Source: Hyphomicrobiales bacterium | GTDB lineage: Bacteria; Pseudomonadota; Alphaproteobacteria; Rhizobiales; Beijerinckiaceae | Assembly: GCA_003164825.1 (NCBI GenBank) | Contig: PLUH01000384.1 | Span: 8,342-31,365, forward strand | DNA: 23,024 nt | Reading direction: 5' to 3' | In this document: in pieces, positions 15,566 to 23,024 of the stretch | How the letters are laid out: every line of letters starts with the position of its first letter | How positions within the stretch are numbered: position 1 is the stretch's first letter | Translations under genes and position numbers: made by a program | The notes under the pieces: model-generated | Seen by the model: only the letters and a program-made list of their open reading frames with translations | Databases searched by the model: none | What the model was told of the DNA's origin: nothing

Positions 15566-15664
15566 ATGAGCGATAGCGGCCCGCCTCCGCCGATGCGGCC
15601 AGGCGCCAGCTTCGCGCAAGGCCACGGGCCTCAAATGGATGGGTCCGCCGAGGAGGCCCCATGA
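15566..15664 (+). CDS. Possible 32-codon leader ORF coupled to flgE
   Basis: The 101-bp fliP-flgE gap contains an ORF from ATG 15566 whose TGA (15662-15664) overlaps the flgE ATG as ATGA. The predicted 32-residue peptide begins MSDSGPPPPMRPGAS and ends GSAEEAP; it is Pro/Gly-rich with no known motif. It has no clear ribosome-binding site, so it may be chance. If translated it would place ribosomes directly at the flgE start, whose own GAGGAGG site lies within this ORF. Confidence 0.3.
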   Translation: MSDSGPPPPMRPGASFAQGHGPQMDGSAEEAP

Positions 15665-16905
15665 GCATTCTGAACACCAGCGTGTCGGGAATGTTAGCCG
15701 ATTCAAACTGGCTGTCGTCGATCTCCCAGAATGTCGCCAACTCCAACACGACCGGCTACAAGAACGTCGAAACCGATTTCTCGTCCCTGGTCGACCAGAT
15801 CGGCAACGGCGACCCGGACTACGGCGGCGTCGCGACAAGTCAGGTCGCGCTCAATTCGCTTCAGGGCAACGTCGTCTCGACTTCGACGACGACCGACCTC
15901 GCCATCCAGGGCTCGGGCTTCTTTGTCGTGTCCAACTCGAGCGGCGAGCTCTTCCTCACCCGCAACGGCTCGTTCACGCCCGACGCCTCGGGCAATCTCG
16001 TCAACAGCGCCGGCTATTACCTGATGGGCGAGAACGTTCAGAACGGCGCTTCGCCGCTTGCGGCGAATTCGCTGACCGGACTCGTGAAGGTCAATGTCAA
16101 CGACGCCGGCCAGACCGCGACGGCGACGACCGCCGCCTCGCTCACCGCCAATCTGCCCTCGACGGCGACGCCGGTCGCCGCCGCCGATCTGCCATCGGCC
16201 AATACCGCGAGCTCGACCTATACCGAAGCGACCTCGCTCGTCGTCTACGACAATCTCGGCGGCGCCCACACGATCAATGTCTATTTCACCAACACCGGCC
16301 CAAACACCTGGGAAGTCGACGCCTACGACGCGGCGGATGCGTCGGCCAGCGGCGGCTTTCCCTATTCGTCCGGTCCGCTCGCGACCCAGACGCTTACCTT
16401 CAGTCCGACGACCGGCGCGCTCACCTCCGGCTCGCCGCTCTCGATTGCGGTGCCGAACGGGCAGACGATGTCGCTCGATCTGAGCAACATGACGCAGCTC
16501 GCCGCGGCCTTCAACGTGACCGCCGCGACCGCGAACGGCAACGCTCCGAGCGGCATCAGCGGCGTCTCCGTCGGGGCCAACGGAGCCTTGACCTTCAATT
16601 ATGCGAATGGGACGTCGACCACCGCCTACGACATTCCGCTGGCCAATGTGGCGAGCCCCGACAATCTCACGTCCGTCAACGGCGACGCCTTCCTGCCAAC
16701 CGCTGCGTCCGGCCCCGTTTACCTGGGGACCGCCGGCGGCGCAGGCTTCGGCTCGATCGCATCCTCATCCCTCGAAAGCTCGACGGTCGATTTGGCCACC
16801 GAACTGACCGAGATGATCCAGGCCCAGAGCGCCTACGAGGCCAACTCCAAGGTGTTTCAGACCGGGGCCGACATTCTCGACGTCCTGAACGGGCTGAAGC
16901 CGTGA
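15661..16905 (+). CDS. flgE: FlgE, flagellar hook protein
   Basis: Main subunit of the hook. The 414 residues are close to the usual length. The N-terminus MSILNTSVSGMLADSNWLSS with NVANSNTTGYKNVETDF (about 24-40) is the rod/hook signature. TTTDLAIQGSGFFVVSN and the C-terminal SSLESSTVDLATELTEMIQA and AYEANSKVFQTGADILDVLN are diagnostic. The central region (about 140-330) is Ala/Ser/Thr/Asn-rich and variable, as in surface-exposed hook domains. It contains no cysteine, usual for axial proteins. GAGGAGG lies a few bases upstream, and a possible leader ORF overlaps the start. Confidence 0.97.
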   Translation: MSILNTSVSGMLADSNWLSSISQNVANSNTTGYKNVETDFSSLVDQIGNGDPDYGGVATSQVALNSLQGNVVSTSTTTDLAIQGSGFFVVSNSSGELFLTRNGSFTPDASGNLVNSAGYYLMGENVQNGASPLAANSLTGLVKVNVNDAGQTATATTAASLTANLPSTATPVAAADLPSANTASSTYTEATSLVVYDNLGGAHTINVYFTNTGPNTWEVDAYDAADASASGGFPYSSGPLATQTLTFSPTTGALTSGSPLSIAVPNGQTMSLDLSNMTQLAAAFNVTAATANGNAPSGISGVSVGANGALTFNYANGTSTTAYDIPLANVASPDNLTSVNGDAFLPTAASGPVYLGTAGGAGFGSIASSSLESSTVDLATELTEMIQAQSAYEANSKVFQTGADILDVLNGLKP

Positions 16906-16930
16906 GGCCGAATGAGCCCAGGAACCCTCG

Positions 16931-18433
16931 ATGAGCCTGTCGACCGCGTTCAACGTCATCAGCTCTTCGTTCGCCGTCAATTCGGCGCAGACCGCCGTCG
17001 TCTCGAACAACATCGCCAACGCCAATACGCCCGGCTATTCGCGCGAGATCGCGAATGTCGTGACGAATTCCTACGGCGGCGCGGATGTCGCTTCGGTCAC
17101 CCGCGAGGCCAATGCTGCGCTGCTCGAGCAGGTGTCGAGCTCGACCTCGCAGGCGGCGACGCAGCAAGCGATATCCGACGGGCTGTCGACGCTAGCCGCG
17201 ACCGTCGACGACAGCTCATCGGCCTCTTCGACCTCGGGCGCAGACCAGAACGGCGCTTCGCCGTCGGCGATGCTCGCCAATCTGCAAAGCGCGCTCGCCA
17301 CTTATGAAGACTCGCCAACCTCGTCGTCCGCCGCCGACGCCGTGGTGTCGGCCGCCTCCGATCTCGCGTCGTCGCTCAACAGCGGGAGCGCGACGGTCAC
17401 GCAGGTGCGCGAGCAGGCCGACCAGGACATCGCCACGTCGGTCGGCACGATCAATTCGCTTCTGAGTCAGTTCACCGCCGCCAATAACGCCGTCGTGACC
17501 GGACTTCAAACCGGCGGCAACGTCGCCAGCGCCGAGGACACGCGCGACTCGATCGTGACCCAGCTCGCGCAACAGATCGGCGTCTCGACCGTCACCGCCG
17601 CCAACGGCTCAGAGTCCATTTACACCGACAGCGGCGTCACCCTGTTCCAGGATGCGCCGAGCGTCGTCTCCTTCACTCCGACCCCGACGCTCGTCGACGG
17701 CGCGAGCGGCGCGCCGGTCACCGTCGACGGCGTGCCGATCACCGGCGCCAATTCGCCGATGCCCATTCAGTCGGGCGCGCTCGCCGGCTATGCAGCGCTA
17801 CGGGACACGCTCGCGCCCGAATATCAGGCCCAGCTCGACCAGATCGCCGGCGGCCTCATCAACGCCTTCGCTGAAAGCGATCAATCGGCCACGCCGACGC
17901 TGCCCTCGCTGCCCGGCCTGTTCACCACGCCGGGAGCGACCAGCCTGCCCTCGATGACGGCGACGACGGGTCTCGCCGCCACGATCGAGGTCAATCCGAA
18001 TGTCGACGCGTCGCAGGGCGGCAATCCGAATCTCCTGCGCGACGGAGGCATCTCCGACCCCGGAAACCCGGCCTATACCTACAACTCGACCGGCTCGGCG
18101 AGTTATACCGGACGCATCCAGGAGCTCGCCGGCGAGATCAGCGCGAGCCAGAGCTTCGACCCGTCCGCGGGCCTCGGCTCGTCGTCGAGCCTCGCCGATT
18201 ACGCCAACGCGTCCGTGAGCTGGCTGCAGGGCGAGAACCAGCAGGCGAGCGACTCGTCCTCCTATCAGAATGCGCTCGCCACCCAGGCGACCTCGGCGTT
18301 GTCGAATGCGACCGGCGTCAATCTCGACGCCGAGATGACGAACATGCTCAACCTCGAAAACTCCTACGCCTCGTCGGCGAAGCTCTTGACCACCGTCACC
18401 AGCATGTTCTCGGCCTTGCTGGACGCCGCATGA
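16931..18433 (+). CDS. flgK: FlgK, hook-filament junction protein 1
   Basis: First junction protein between hook and filament. The 500-residue product has the axial N-terminal motif (NNIANANTPGYSRE, about 26-39) and the C-terminal helix (LDAEMTNMLNLENSYASSAKLL). LRDTLAPEYQAQLDQIAGGL in the middle is typical of FlgK. The sequence is strongly Ser/Ala/Thr-rich with no cysteine. AGGAA lies about seven bases before the ATG. The stop overlaps flgL as ATGA, so the two junction proteins are probably translated together. Confidence 0.95.
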   Translation: MSLSTAFNVISSSFAVNSAQTAVVSNNIANANTPGYSREIANVVTNSYGGADVASVTREANAALLEQVSSSTSQAATQQAISDGLSTLAATVDDSSSASSTSGADQNGASPSAMLANLQSALATYEDSPTSSSAADAVVSAASDLASSLNSGSATVTQVREQADQDIATSVGTINSLLSQFTAANNAVVTGLQTGGNVASAEDTRDSIVTQLAQQIGVSTVTAANGSESIYTDSGVTLFQDAPSVVSFTPTPTLVDGASGAPVTVDGVPITGANSPMPIQSGALAGYAALRDTLAPEYQAQLDQIAGGLINAFAESDQSATPTLPSLPGLFTTPGATSLPSMTATTGLAATIEVNPNVDASQGGNPNLLRDGGISDPGNPAYTYNSTGSASYTGRIQELAGEISASQSFDPSAGLGSSSSLADYANASVSWLQGENQQASDSSSYQNALATQATSALSNATGVNLDAEMTNMLNLENSYASSAKLLTTVTSMFSALLDAA

Positions 18434-19497
18434 CGACGATGAGCGCGAACTTCGTCTCCAGCCAGGCGCTGGCCACCAGCCTCGTGCTGCCGGCGATGCA
18501 GGCCCAGTCGTCGCTGACGACGGCGATGACAGAGGAATCGACCGGCCAATACGCGGACCTCGGCCTTCAGCTTGGCGAGCAATCCGGCTACGAGCTGTCG
18601 CTCAAAGAGCAGGTCGGCGAGCTCCAGACGCTGACCAGCAACAACAGCATCGTTTCGACGAGCCTGTCGACCGCGCAGAGCGCCCTTTCGGCGATCAGCT
18701 CCAGCGCCCAAACGACCCTCAACGACCTGGCGACCTGGACGCCCAGCGCCAATTCCGGCGCTTCGCTCCAGAACATGGGCCAGTCGGCGCTTCAGTCGCT
18801 GATCGCGTCGGCGAACGCGACCTCGGGCGACCAATATGTGTTCGGCGGAATCAATTCCGCCGTCGCGCCGATGGCGGACTATTATTCGACCCCCGCGTCC
18901 GCCGCCAAGACCGCGATCGACCAGGCGTTTCAGACTGCGTTCGGGATCCTGCCGACCGATCCGGCGGCGGCGAACATCTCGGCTTCGGCGATGCAGAGCT
19001 TTCTTTCCGGGCCGTTTGCGGCGCTGTTTGAGGGCGCCTCGTGGAGCGCGGACTGGTCGTCGGCCTCAAGCGCCAACACCAGCGCCGAGATCGCGCCGGG
19101 TCAGACCGTGACGACCTCGACCAACGCCAATCAGCCAGGCTTTCAGGAGCTGGCGCAAGCTTACGCGATGCTGAGCGAGTTCGGCGGGTCTGAGCTGAGC
19201 GGCGCGGCGCAGCAGGCCGTCGCCACCGCCGCGTCGTCGCTCGTCTCGCAGGGCATGGATTCGATGACCAACATTCAGGCCGAGCTTGGCTCGACCCAGA
19301 GCGCGGTCACCAACGCCAACAGTTCGATGAGCTCGCAGCTCACGATCCTTCAGCAGCAGGTCGGCAATCTCGACGACGTCAACGCCAACACGACGGCGGC
19401 CCAGATCAACAGCCTGACCAATCAGATCCAGATGGCCTACGAGCTCACCTCGCGCCTGCAAGAGCTCAATCTGGCGCAATACCTCCCAGTCCCCTGA
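18430..19497 (+). CDS. flgL: FlgL, hook-filament junction protein 3
   Basis: Second junction protein, between FlgK and the flagellin filament; related to flagellin. The 355 residues include a flagellin-like N-terminal helical region (about 30-115), GQSALQSLIASANATSGDQY with VFGGINSAVAPM (the FlgL-typical GEYLFGG-like turn), and a C-terminal helical end (NQIQMAYELTSRLQELNLAQ). The middle is variable. It lacks cysteine. It is not a filament flagellin: both termini match FlgL better and it follows flgK directly. The starts at ATG 18430 and ATG 18439 are both possible; the first overlaps the flgK stop. Confidence 0.93.
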   Translation: MTTMSANFVSSQALATSLVLPAMQAQSSLTTAMTEESTGQYADLGLQLGEQSGYELSLKEQVGELQTLTSNNSIVSTSLSTAQSALSAISSSAQTTLNDLATWTPSANSGASLQNMGQSALQSLIASANATSGDQYVFGGINSAVAPMADYYSTPASAAKTAIDQAFQTAFGILPTDPAAANISASAMQSFLSGPFAALFEGASWSADWSSASSANTSAEIAPGQTVTTSTNANQPGFQELAQAYAMLSEFGGSELSGAAQQAVATAASSLVSQGMDSMTNIQAELGSTQSAVTNANSSMSSQLTILQQQVGNLDDVNANTTAAQINSLTNQIQMAYELTSRLQELNLAQYLPVP

Positions 19498-19513
19498 CGC
19501 GTGAAGGGTCGCG

Positions 19514-19861
19514 ATGTACGAATTTGCTTACAACGAAGTGATCGAAGACTCGCGCCAGACCATGCGCGCCCGCGAGCGCCAGGCGATGGATCGCGTCATC
19601 GCGATGCTGCGAACGGCCCAGGAGAAGGGCCCTGGGTCGCGCGAGCGGGTCGAGGCGCTCTTCTATCTCCGCCGCCTATGGATGATCTTTCTCAACGATC
19701 TCAACGATCCCAACAACGAGCTGCCGGAGCAACTCAGGGCCGGGATCATCTCGATCGGCATCTGGATGATGAAGGAGATCGATCGCGTGCGCGGCGGGGC
19801 GACCAACGATCTGACGCCGATGATCGAAATCAACGCGCTGATCCGCGACGGGTTGAAGTGA
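19514..19861 (+). CDS. flaF: FlaF, flagellin synthesis/secretion regulator
   Basis: Alphaproteobacterial protein needed for flagellin production or export, working opposite FlbT. The 115-residue length is normal. Recognised by YNEVIEDSRQTMRARERQAM near the N-terminus and FYLRRLWMIFLNDLNDPNNE with the IISIGIWMMKEIDR block. No signal peptide; a cytoplasmic helical protein. It sits directly before flbT, the usual pairing. AAGGG near 19504 is the likely ribosome-binding site. Confidence 0.95.
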   Translation: MYEFAYNEVIEDSRQTMRARERQAMDRVIAMLRTAQEKGPGSRERVEALFYLRRLWMIFLNDLNDPNNELPEQLRAGIISIGIWMMKEIDRVRGGATNDLTPMIEINALIRDGLK

Positions 19862-19873
19862 GGGGCGCTCTCC

Positions 19874-20278
19874 ATGAACATCACGCTCAGAGCCGGAGAA
19901 CGGTTCTTCATCAACGGCGCGGTCATCCGCATCGACCGCAAGGCGTCGATCGAGCTTTTGAACGAGGTCACCTTTCTGCTCGAGGCCCATGTCATGCAGG
20001 CCGAGGAGGCGACGACGCTGGTCCGGCAGATCTATTTCGCGGTCCAGATCATGCTCATGGACCCGACCGCCGCCGCCAGCGCTGCGCCGCTCGCCCGTTC
20101 GCTGATCGAATCGGCGCTGGTCGCCTATCGCGCGCCCGAGTTGACGGCAGGCCTCAAAAGCGCCGCCGCGTCGCTGGTCCGCGGCCGCAATTTCGAGGCG
20201 CTGAAGTCGCTCCGCGCCCTGTTCGCCCTCGAAGACAAGGAGCTTCAGCCGCTCGCCAAGACGCCGAGCGCCGCCTGA
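19874..20278 (+). CDS. flbT: FlbT, post-transcriptional regulator of flagellin mRNA
   Basis: In Caulobacter, FlbT binds the flagellin mRNA leader and lowers its stability until hook assembly is complete. The 134 residues match the family: the start MNITLRAGERFFINGAVIRI, then KASIELLNEVTFLLEAHVMQ and the C-terminal LRALFALEDKEL. It follows flaF by 12 bases and precedes flgD by 13. No flagellin gene is in the window, so its target must lie elsewhere. Confidence 0.96.
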   Translation: MNITLRAGERFFINGAVIRIDRKASIELLNEVTFLLEAHVMQAEEATTLVRQIYFAVQIMLMDPTAAASAAPLARSLIESALVAYRAPELTAGLKSAAASLVRGRNFEALKSLRALFALEDKELQPLAKTPSAA

Positions 20279-20291
20279 AAAGGAGAACGCC

Positions 20292-20708
20292 ATGACTGTC
20301 AACGCTGCTTCCCCGGTCGCCACCCCCGCCGCGTCGACTTCGTCCGCCGCCGCCGCGTCGGCGACCGCGGCGACCCAAAGCCTCAGCTACAACGACTTCC
20401 TTACTCTTCTGATGGCGGAGATGAAGAACCAGGACCCGACCCAGCCGATGGACCCGTCGCAGATGGTGTCGCAGCTCGCCACCGTCTCCGAGGTCGGGCA
20501 GGCGGTGCAGACCAACACGACCCTCAACTCGCTGTTGACGGCGACCTCGCTTTCGCAAGCCGAGCAGCTGGTCGGCCAGACGATCACCTCGTCCGACGGC
20601 ACGACGTCGGGCCAGGTCGCGTCGGTCAGCGTCACCAGCACGGGCGCGGTCGCCACCCTGACCAATGGCGCGACCGTTTCGCTCGCCAATGGCGCGAGCG
20701 TGCAGTGA
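20292..20708 (+). CDS. flgD: FlgD, hook-cap protein (short rhizobial form)
   Basis: Hook-assembly scaffold exported to the growing tip. The conserved N-terminal part carries the signature LSYNDFLTLLMAEMKNQDPT and QPMDPSQMVSQLATVSEVGQ. At 138 residues it is shorter than the roughly 220-230-residue enterobacterial protein and ends in a small beta region (VGQTITSSDGTTSGQVASVS to the C-terminus) instead of the full Tudor/FnIII-like domains. This short form is usual in the rhizobial group. AAGGAG gives a strong ribosome-binding site. The stop overlaps the fliQ GTG start. Confidence 0.95.
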   Translation: MTVNAASPVATPAASTSSAAAASATAATQSLSYNDFLTLLMAEMKNQDPTQPMDPSQMVSQLATVSEVGQAVQTNTTLNSLLTATSLSQAEQLVGQTITSSDGTTSGQVASVSVTSTGAVATLTNGATVSLANGASVQ

Positions 20709-20974
20709 ACGAAGGCGACGCGATCGATCTTGTCCAGTCGGCGATCTGGATGGTCGTGGTCGGCGCCGGCCCTTGCGTCGGCGCGGCGATGGCGGTCGGC
20801 GTGGTCATCGCGCTCCTGCAAGCCTTGACCCAGATTCAGGAAATGACGCTGACCTTCGTGCCGAAGATGATCGCGGTCTTCGTCGCCGCGAGCCTGACGG
20901 CCTCGTTCGTGGGCGGCAAGTTCTCGATCTTCACCCAGAGCGTGTACGCGCGGATCGAGCAGGGGTACAAGTAG
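20705..20974 (+). CDS. fliQ: FliQ, flagellar export-gate protein
   Basis: Small subunit of the FliPQR export channel. The 89 residues hold two transmembrane helices (about 14-37 and 50-72) with the family block ALLQALTQIQEMTLTFVPK (VIALL before it). The start is GTG 20705, forming GTGA with the flgD stop, so translation is likely coupled. It is the last flagellar gene in the run; an inverted repeat begins at its stop codon. Confidence 0.97.
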   Translation: MNEGDAIDLVQSAIWMVVVGAGPCVGAAMAVGVVIALLQALTQIQEMTLTFVPKMIAVFVAASLTASFVGGKFSIFTQSVYARIEQGYK

Positions 20975-21001
20975 CGCCTCAGATCCGAAGGAGCGAGGCG
21001 C
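20974..21001. terminator. Inverted repeat at the end of the flagellar run
   Basis: A perfect 7-bp stem, GCGCCTC (20974-20980) and GAGGCGC (20995-21001), with a 14-base loop, starts at the last base of the fliQ stop codon. It lies between fliQ and the convergent DUF4189 gene, where a shared terminator is expected. There is no T-run on either strand, so an intrinsic terminator is not certain. Confidence 0.4.
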
Positions 21002-21029
21002 CGGCGCGTTCCGGAACCTCCGCGAGCTC

Positions 21030-21572
21030 TCATCGCGCGCCGCAGTTCGGATCGTCGCCTTCCCGGCTGCAGAACTCGGCCGCAATCTCGCAGGTCCCGC
21101 CCGGATTTACTGTCTGGCGCTCTTGCAAGGCGTTGCGGTCGGCGGTGGCTCGGCTCGGTTCAGCCGCCCCGGAGATGCCGACGATCCGGCCCGAGCTCTT
21201 CTCGTAGACGATACTCGCGCATTTGTTGGCAAAGATCGGCAACCTTCGACATGGTCCGCCGCGGGCCTTGCATTGCGCCGCTGCTTCGGCCATCGCGTCG
21301 TACTGGTTGGTCTTGCCGCAGCTGAACCCGTAAACACCGCTGCCATCGAAGCTGACGTAGGCGGAGCCGTAGAACTCGCGCGGGCGAGCCGCTCCATGGC
21401 TATTGCACGACGCGAGGCAGTCAGAACCGCAATAGGGTTGCGCCCGCCCATAACATTGGGCGTCACATTGAAAGAGGCAATCCGCACCGCTTTGAGCAGC
21501 CGCCGGAGCGGCGCTATAGGCGCCGCCAGCGAGGAGCGCGGCGATCATCGATCTCAGAATGTTGCGAAACAA
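21030..21572 (-). CDS. Secreted DUF4189-domain protein with a six-cysteine N-terminal module
   Basis: Function unknown. The frame is open from 21746, but that part overlaps the hydrolase gene. TTG 21572 gives a good Sec signal peptide (basic start FRNILRS, hydrophobic core, cleavage near AAAQ, residue 27) and 180 residues; ATG 21548 would remove the basic residues. After the signal comes a cysteine cluster (C32, C36, C40, C48, C52, C56), then a DUF4189-like domain (about 68-170): YGSAYVSFDGSGVYGFSCG, repeated A-rich helices, AQCKARGGPCRRL, FANKCASIVYE and GGTCEIAAEFC. It is probably periplasmic or exported, with disulphides. It follows the epoxide-hydrolase-like gene by 47 bp on the same strand. 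Confidence 0.75.
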   Translation of the reverse strand: MFRNILRSMIAALLAGGAYSAAPAAAQSGADCLFQCDAQCYGRAQPYCGSDCLASCNSHGAARPREFYGSAYVSFDGSGVYGFSCGKTNQYDAMAEAAAQCKARGGPCRRLPIFANKCASIVYEKSSGRIVGISGAAEPSRATADRNALQERQTVNPGGTCEIAAEFCSREGDDPNCGAR

Positions 21573-21619
21573 GCGCTTCTCGGCCCCACTCCGCGTGGGA
21601 GCGCCAAAAGACCGCGGCG

Positions 21620-22648
21620 CTAGACAAGCCATAGGTCTGGAAACTGCGCAGCCGTCCACTTCGCCAGCGCCGCATTGACCTCGACCGGCTTTTCCTGGGC
21701 CATCCAGTGGCCGGACGGGATTGTTGCTTCGGTAACGTTGTCGCAATGGGCGCGCATTGGTTCGGCGAGCCGCGAGACCAGGGTCTCGCAGATATAATCG
21801 TACGCGGCGTGCAGGAACAGCACCGGCATCTCAAGCCGCCAGTTGGCTTTCGCGCGTCCGGCGTAGGCGAGATTGGCCTTCCAATTCATATACCAGCTGC
21901 AGGGCCCAAAAAACCCGTTGCGTTCCAGCGCGGCGGCATAGCGGCGCTCGTCCTCCTCGCTTAGCAAGGCCGCGTCACGCGGCAGATTGGGCGCCGAGTT
22001 CCCGCGGCCAAAGTAGCCGCCGTTGGCGCGAACGAAAGCGGTGCGCGCGGGCTTGCCCTTGCCCAAGGGATCGCCGGAGCGGAACAGCACCCGGATTGTC
22101 GCGTCGACATCTCTCTCGAAGCCGGCTTCAGCCACGGCGAAATTCTCGCGGTAGAACATCTGATAGTCCCACTGCGCCACAGGAAACTTGTCGGCCGGAT
22201 AGACGGTCCGGTCGGCCAACGGGGCGACGGTCTCGACCGCGAAGCCGTCCGGCTGGTAGGGCACGCAAAGATTGGCGACGCCGTGGCAGAGGTTCGGATG
22301 GGCCTGGGCGATCGACCAGACGACCGGCGCGCCCCAGTCGTGGCCGACCCAGATCGCCTTTTTGGCCCCGAGCGCGCCCAGGAGCTCGACCATGTCGGCG
22401 ACGATGTCTTCGAGCGCGTAGTCCTCGTGCCGAGGATAGACGCTCGAGCGTCCGTAGCCGCGCATGTCCGGGGCGATCGCGCGAAACCCCAGCGCCGCGA
22501 ACGCCGGCAGCTGCTCGCGCCAGGAGATTGAAAGCTCTGGCCAGCCGTGCAGGAAGATGATCGGCGTCGCGTTCGCGGCGCCGCAGGAAAGAAAGAACGT
22601 CGTGTGCCGCGCGCTCTTGGCGACATGCTCAAGGACGGGGAAGCTCAT
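21620..22648 (-). CDS. Alpha/beta hydrolase of the epoxide hydrolase type
   Basis: A 342-residue soluble enzyme predicted to open epoxides with water through a covalent ester. Catalytic features are all visible: oxyanion motif HGWP (34-37), nucleophile Asp104 in VGHDWGA, lid tyrosines near Y166 and Y253 (SWYMNW), acid Asp284 and base His314 (SGHWMAQEKP). Asp as the nucleophile rules out a plain esterase and leaves epoxide hydrolase or haloalkane dehalogenase; HGWP and the lid tyrosines favour the former. No signal peptide. GGAG lies six bases before the ATG. The substrate cannot be told from sequence. It diverges from the hydrolase-like gene at 22775. Confidence 0.88.
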   Translation of the reverse strand: MSFPVLEHVAKSARHTTFFLSCGAANATPIIFLHGWPELSISWREQLPAFAALGFRAIAPDMRGYGRSSVYPRHEDYALEDIVADMVELLGALGAKKAIWVGHDWGAPVVWSIAQAHPNLCHGVANLCVPYQPDGFAVETVAPLADRTVYPADKFPVAQWDYQMFYRENFAVAEAGFERDVDATIRVLFRSGDPLGKGKPARTAFVRANGGYFGRGNSAPNLPRDAALLSEEDERRYAAALERNGFFGPCSWYMNWKANLAYAGRAKANWRLEMPVLFLHAAYDYICETLVSRLAEPMRAHCDNVTEATIPSGHWMAQEKPVEVNAALAKWTAAQFPDLWLV

Positions 22649-22774
22649 GCGGATCTCCGATGCGTGGGGCAGTTTTTGGGTGCGACAGGATTCGACAGGG
22701 GTTGATGGTTATAGCACAATGGCCGCTCGATTCCGGGCGCGACTCGGCGCAATGATCTTTGAGCGGCGCGGGCC
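22649..22774. promoter_or_regulatory. Divergent promoter region with a CGACAGG direct repeat
   Basis: This 126-bp gap separates two divergent genes. It is less GC-rich than its surroundings around 22700-22720. Read leftward, TATAAC (22713-22708) could be a -10 box for the epoxide hydrolase gene, but no good -35 is seen. Two copies of CGACAGG (22683-22689 and 22693-22699), ten bases apart, lie just downstream of that box and could be an operator. Confidence 0.35.
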
Positions 22775-23024
22775 ATGAGCGATTTTGAATTGCCCGATAC
22801 GCGCTATGCGCTAAGCGGCGACGTCAGCATCGCTTATCAGACGATGGGCGACGGGCCTGTCGACATCATCATAGTGCCCGGGATCGTCTCTCATGTCGAG
22901 TTCGTGCACGAGTTCCCCGGCTATACCGCCCTGTTGCGGCGTCTGTCCTCGTTCGCCCGCGTCGTCACGTTCGATAAGCGTGGCCAGGGATTGTCGGACA
23001 GGATCTCGGGCGCTCCGTCGCTTG
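22775..23024 (+). CDS. Alpha/beta-hydrolase-type protein, 3' truncated by the window
   Basis: Only the first 83 codons are present. The sequence (RYALSGDVSIAYQTMGDGPV, then DIIIVPGIVSHVEFVHEFPG and FDKRGQGLSDR) matches the N-terminal alpha/beta-hydrolase domain often found alone or fused to an adenylate/guanylate cyclase or a regulatory domain in alpha- and betaproteobacteria. The nucleophile and the rest of the protein lie outside the window, so neither activity nor fusion can be judged. It diverges from the epoxide-hydrolase-like gene. Confidence 0.75.
   Translation, partial: MSDFELPDTRYALSGDVSIAYQTMGDGPVDIIIVPGIVSHVEFVHEFPGYTALLRRLSSFARVVTFDKRGQGLSDRISGAPSL

Noticed and set aside
18430..19497. 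Considered as a filament flagellin
   Set aside because: Position after flgK, the ATGA overlap and the VFGGINS region fit FlgL; the strongly conserved flagellin N- and C-terminal blocks are absent.
22464..22778. A plus-strand ORF ending in an ATGA overlap with the last gene
   Set aside because: Most of it lies antisense to the start of the epoxide-hydrolase-like gene, and the translation has no recognisable domain.
1..23024. CRISPR array, tRNA/rRNA, insertion sequence, prophage or toxin-antitoxin system
   Set aside because: No regularly spaced repeats, no transposase or phage motifs and no tRNA-like cloverleaf were seen; almost all sequence is accounted for by the listed genes.

Overview
The window is most of a flagellar gene cluster from a GC-rich alphaproteobacterium. 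The gene set points to the rhizobial order (Hyphomicrobiales): flaF and flbT are present, motE lies between flgI and flgH, flgA and flgD are short, motA leads a fliM-fliN-fliG switch block, and flgF-fliI is divergent from it. A methanotroph- or Beijerinckiaceae-like relative is plausible, but the genus cannot be fixed from the sequence alone.

Layout. At the left edge (1-2150) lie a membrane-anchored GGDEF diguanylate cyclase, a small protein with a C-terminal J-domain, and, convergent with them, a single-pass membrane protein of unknown function at the end of a leftward unit flgF-fliI-orf (3' part 1637-2143, start 4246). A 144-bp divergent control region (4247-4390) separates this unit from a long rightward run: motA-fliM-fliN-fliG (stator A subunit and C-ring), a 140-bp spacer with a REP-like palindrome, then flhB, an uncharacterised 151-aa gene, flgB-flgC-fliE-flgG (rod), flgA-flgI (P-ring), motE, flgH (L-ring), fliL, fliP (export gate), flgE (hook), flgK-flgL (hook-filament junction), flaF-flbT (flagellin control), flgD (hook cap) and fliQ (export gate). 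The run ends at 20974 in an inverted repeat. Beyond it are non-flagellar genes: a leftward epoxide-hydrolase-like enzyme followed by a secreted DUF4189 protein, and a divergent alpha/beta-hydrolase-type gene cut by the window end.

Together these genes cover the switch, part of the export gate, rod, both outer rings, hook, junction and hook cap. Genes not seen here, presumably elsewhere, include fliF, flhA, fliR, motB, motC, fliJ, fliK and the flagellins. Genes are tightly packed: eight junctions have the stop of one gene overlapping the start of the next. Several starts are not ATG: GTG for fliI, fliM and fliQ; TTG for motA, flgB and probably the DUF4189 gene.

I saw no CRISPR array, tRNA, rRNA, insertion sequence or phage gene, and no convincing new multi-gene system. 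The points most worth a second look are the two uncharacterised genes inside flagellar units (1637-2143 and 8865-9320), the REP-like and hairpin structures before flhB, a 32-codon leader ORF coupled to flgE, and the six-cysteine module of the DUF4189 protein.
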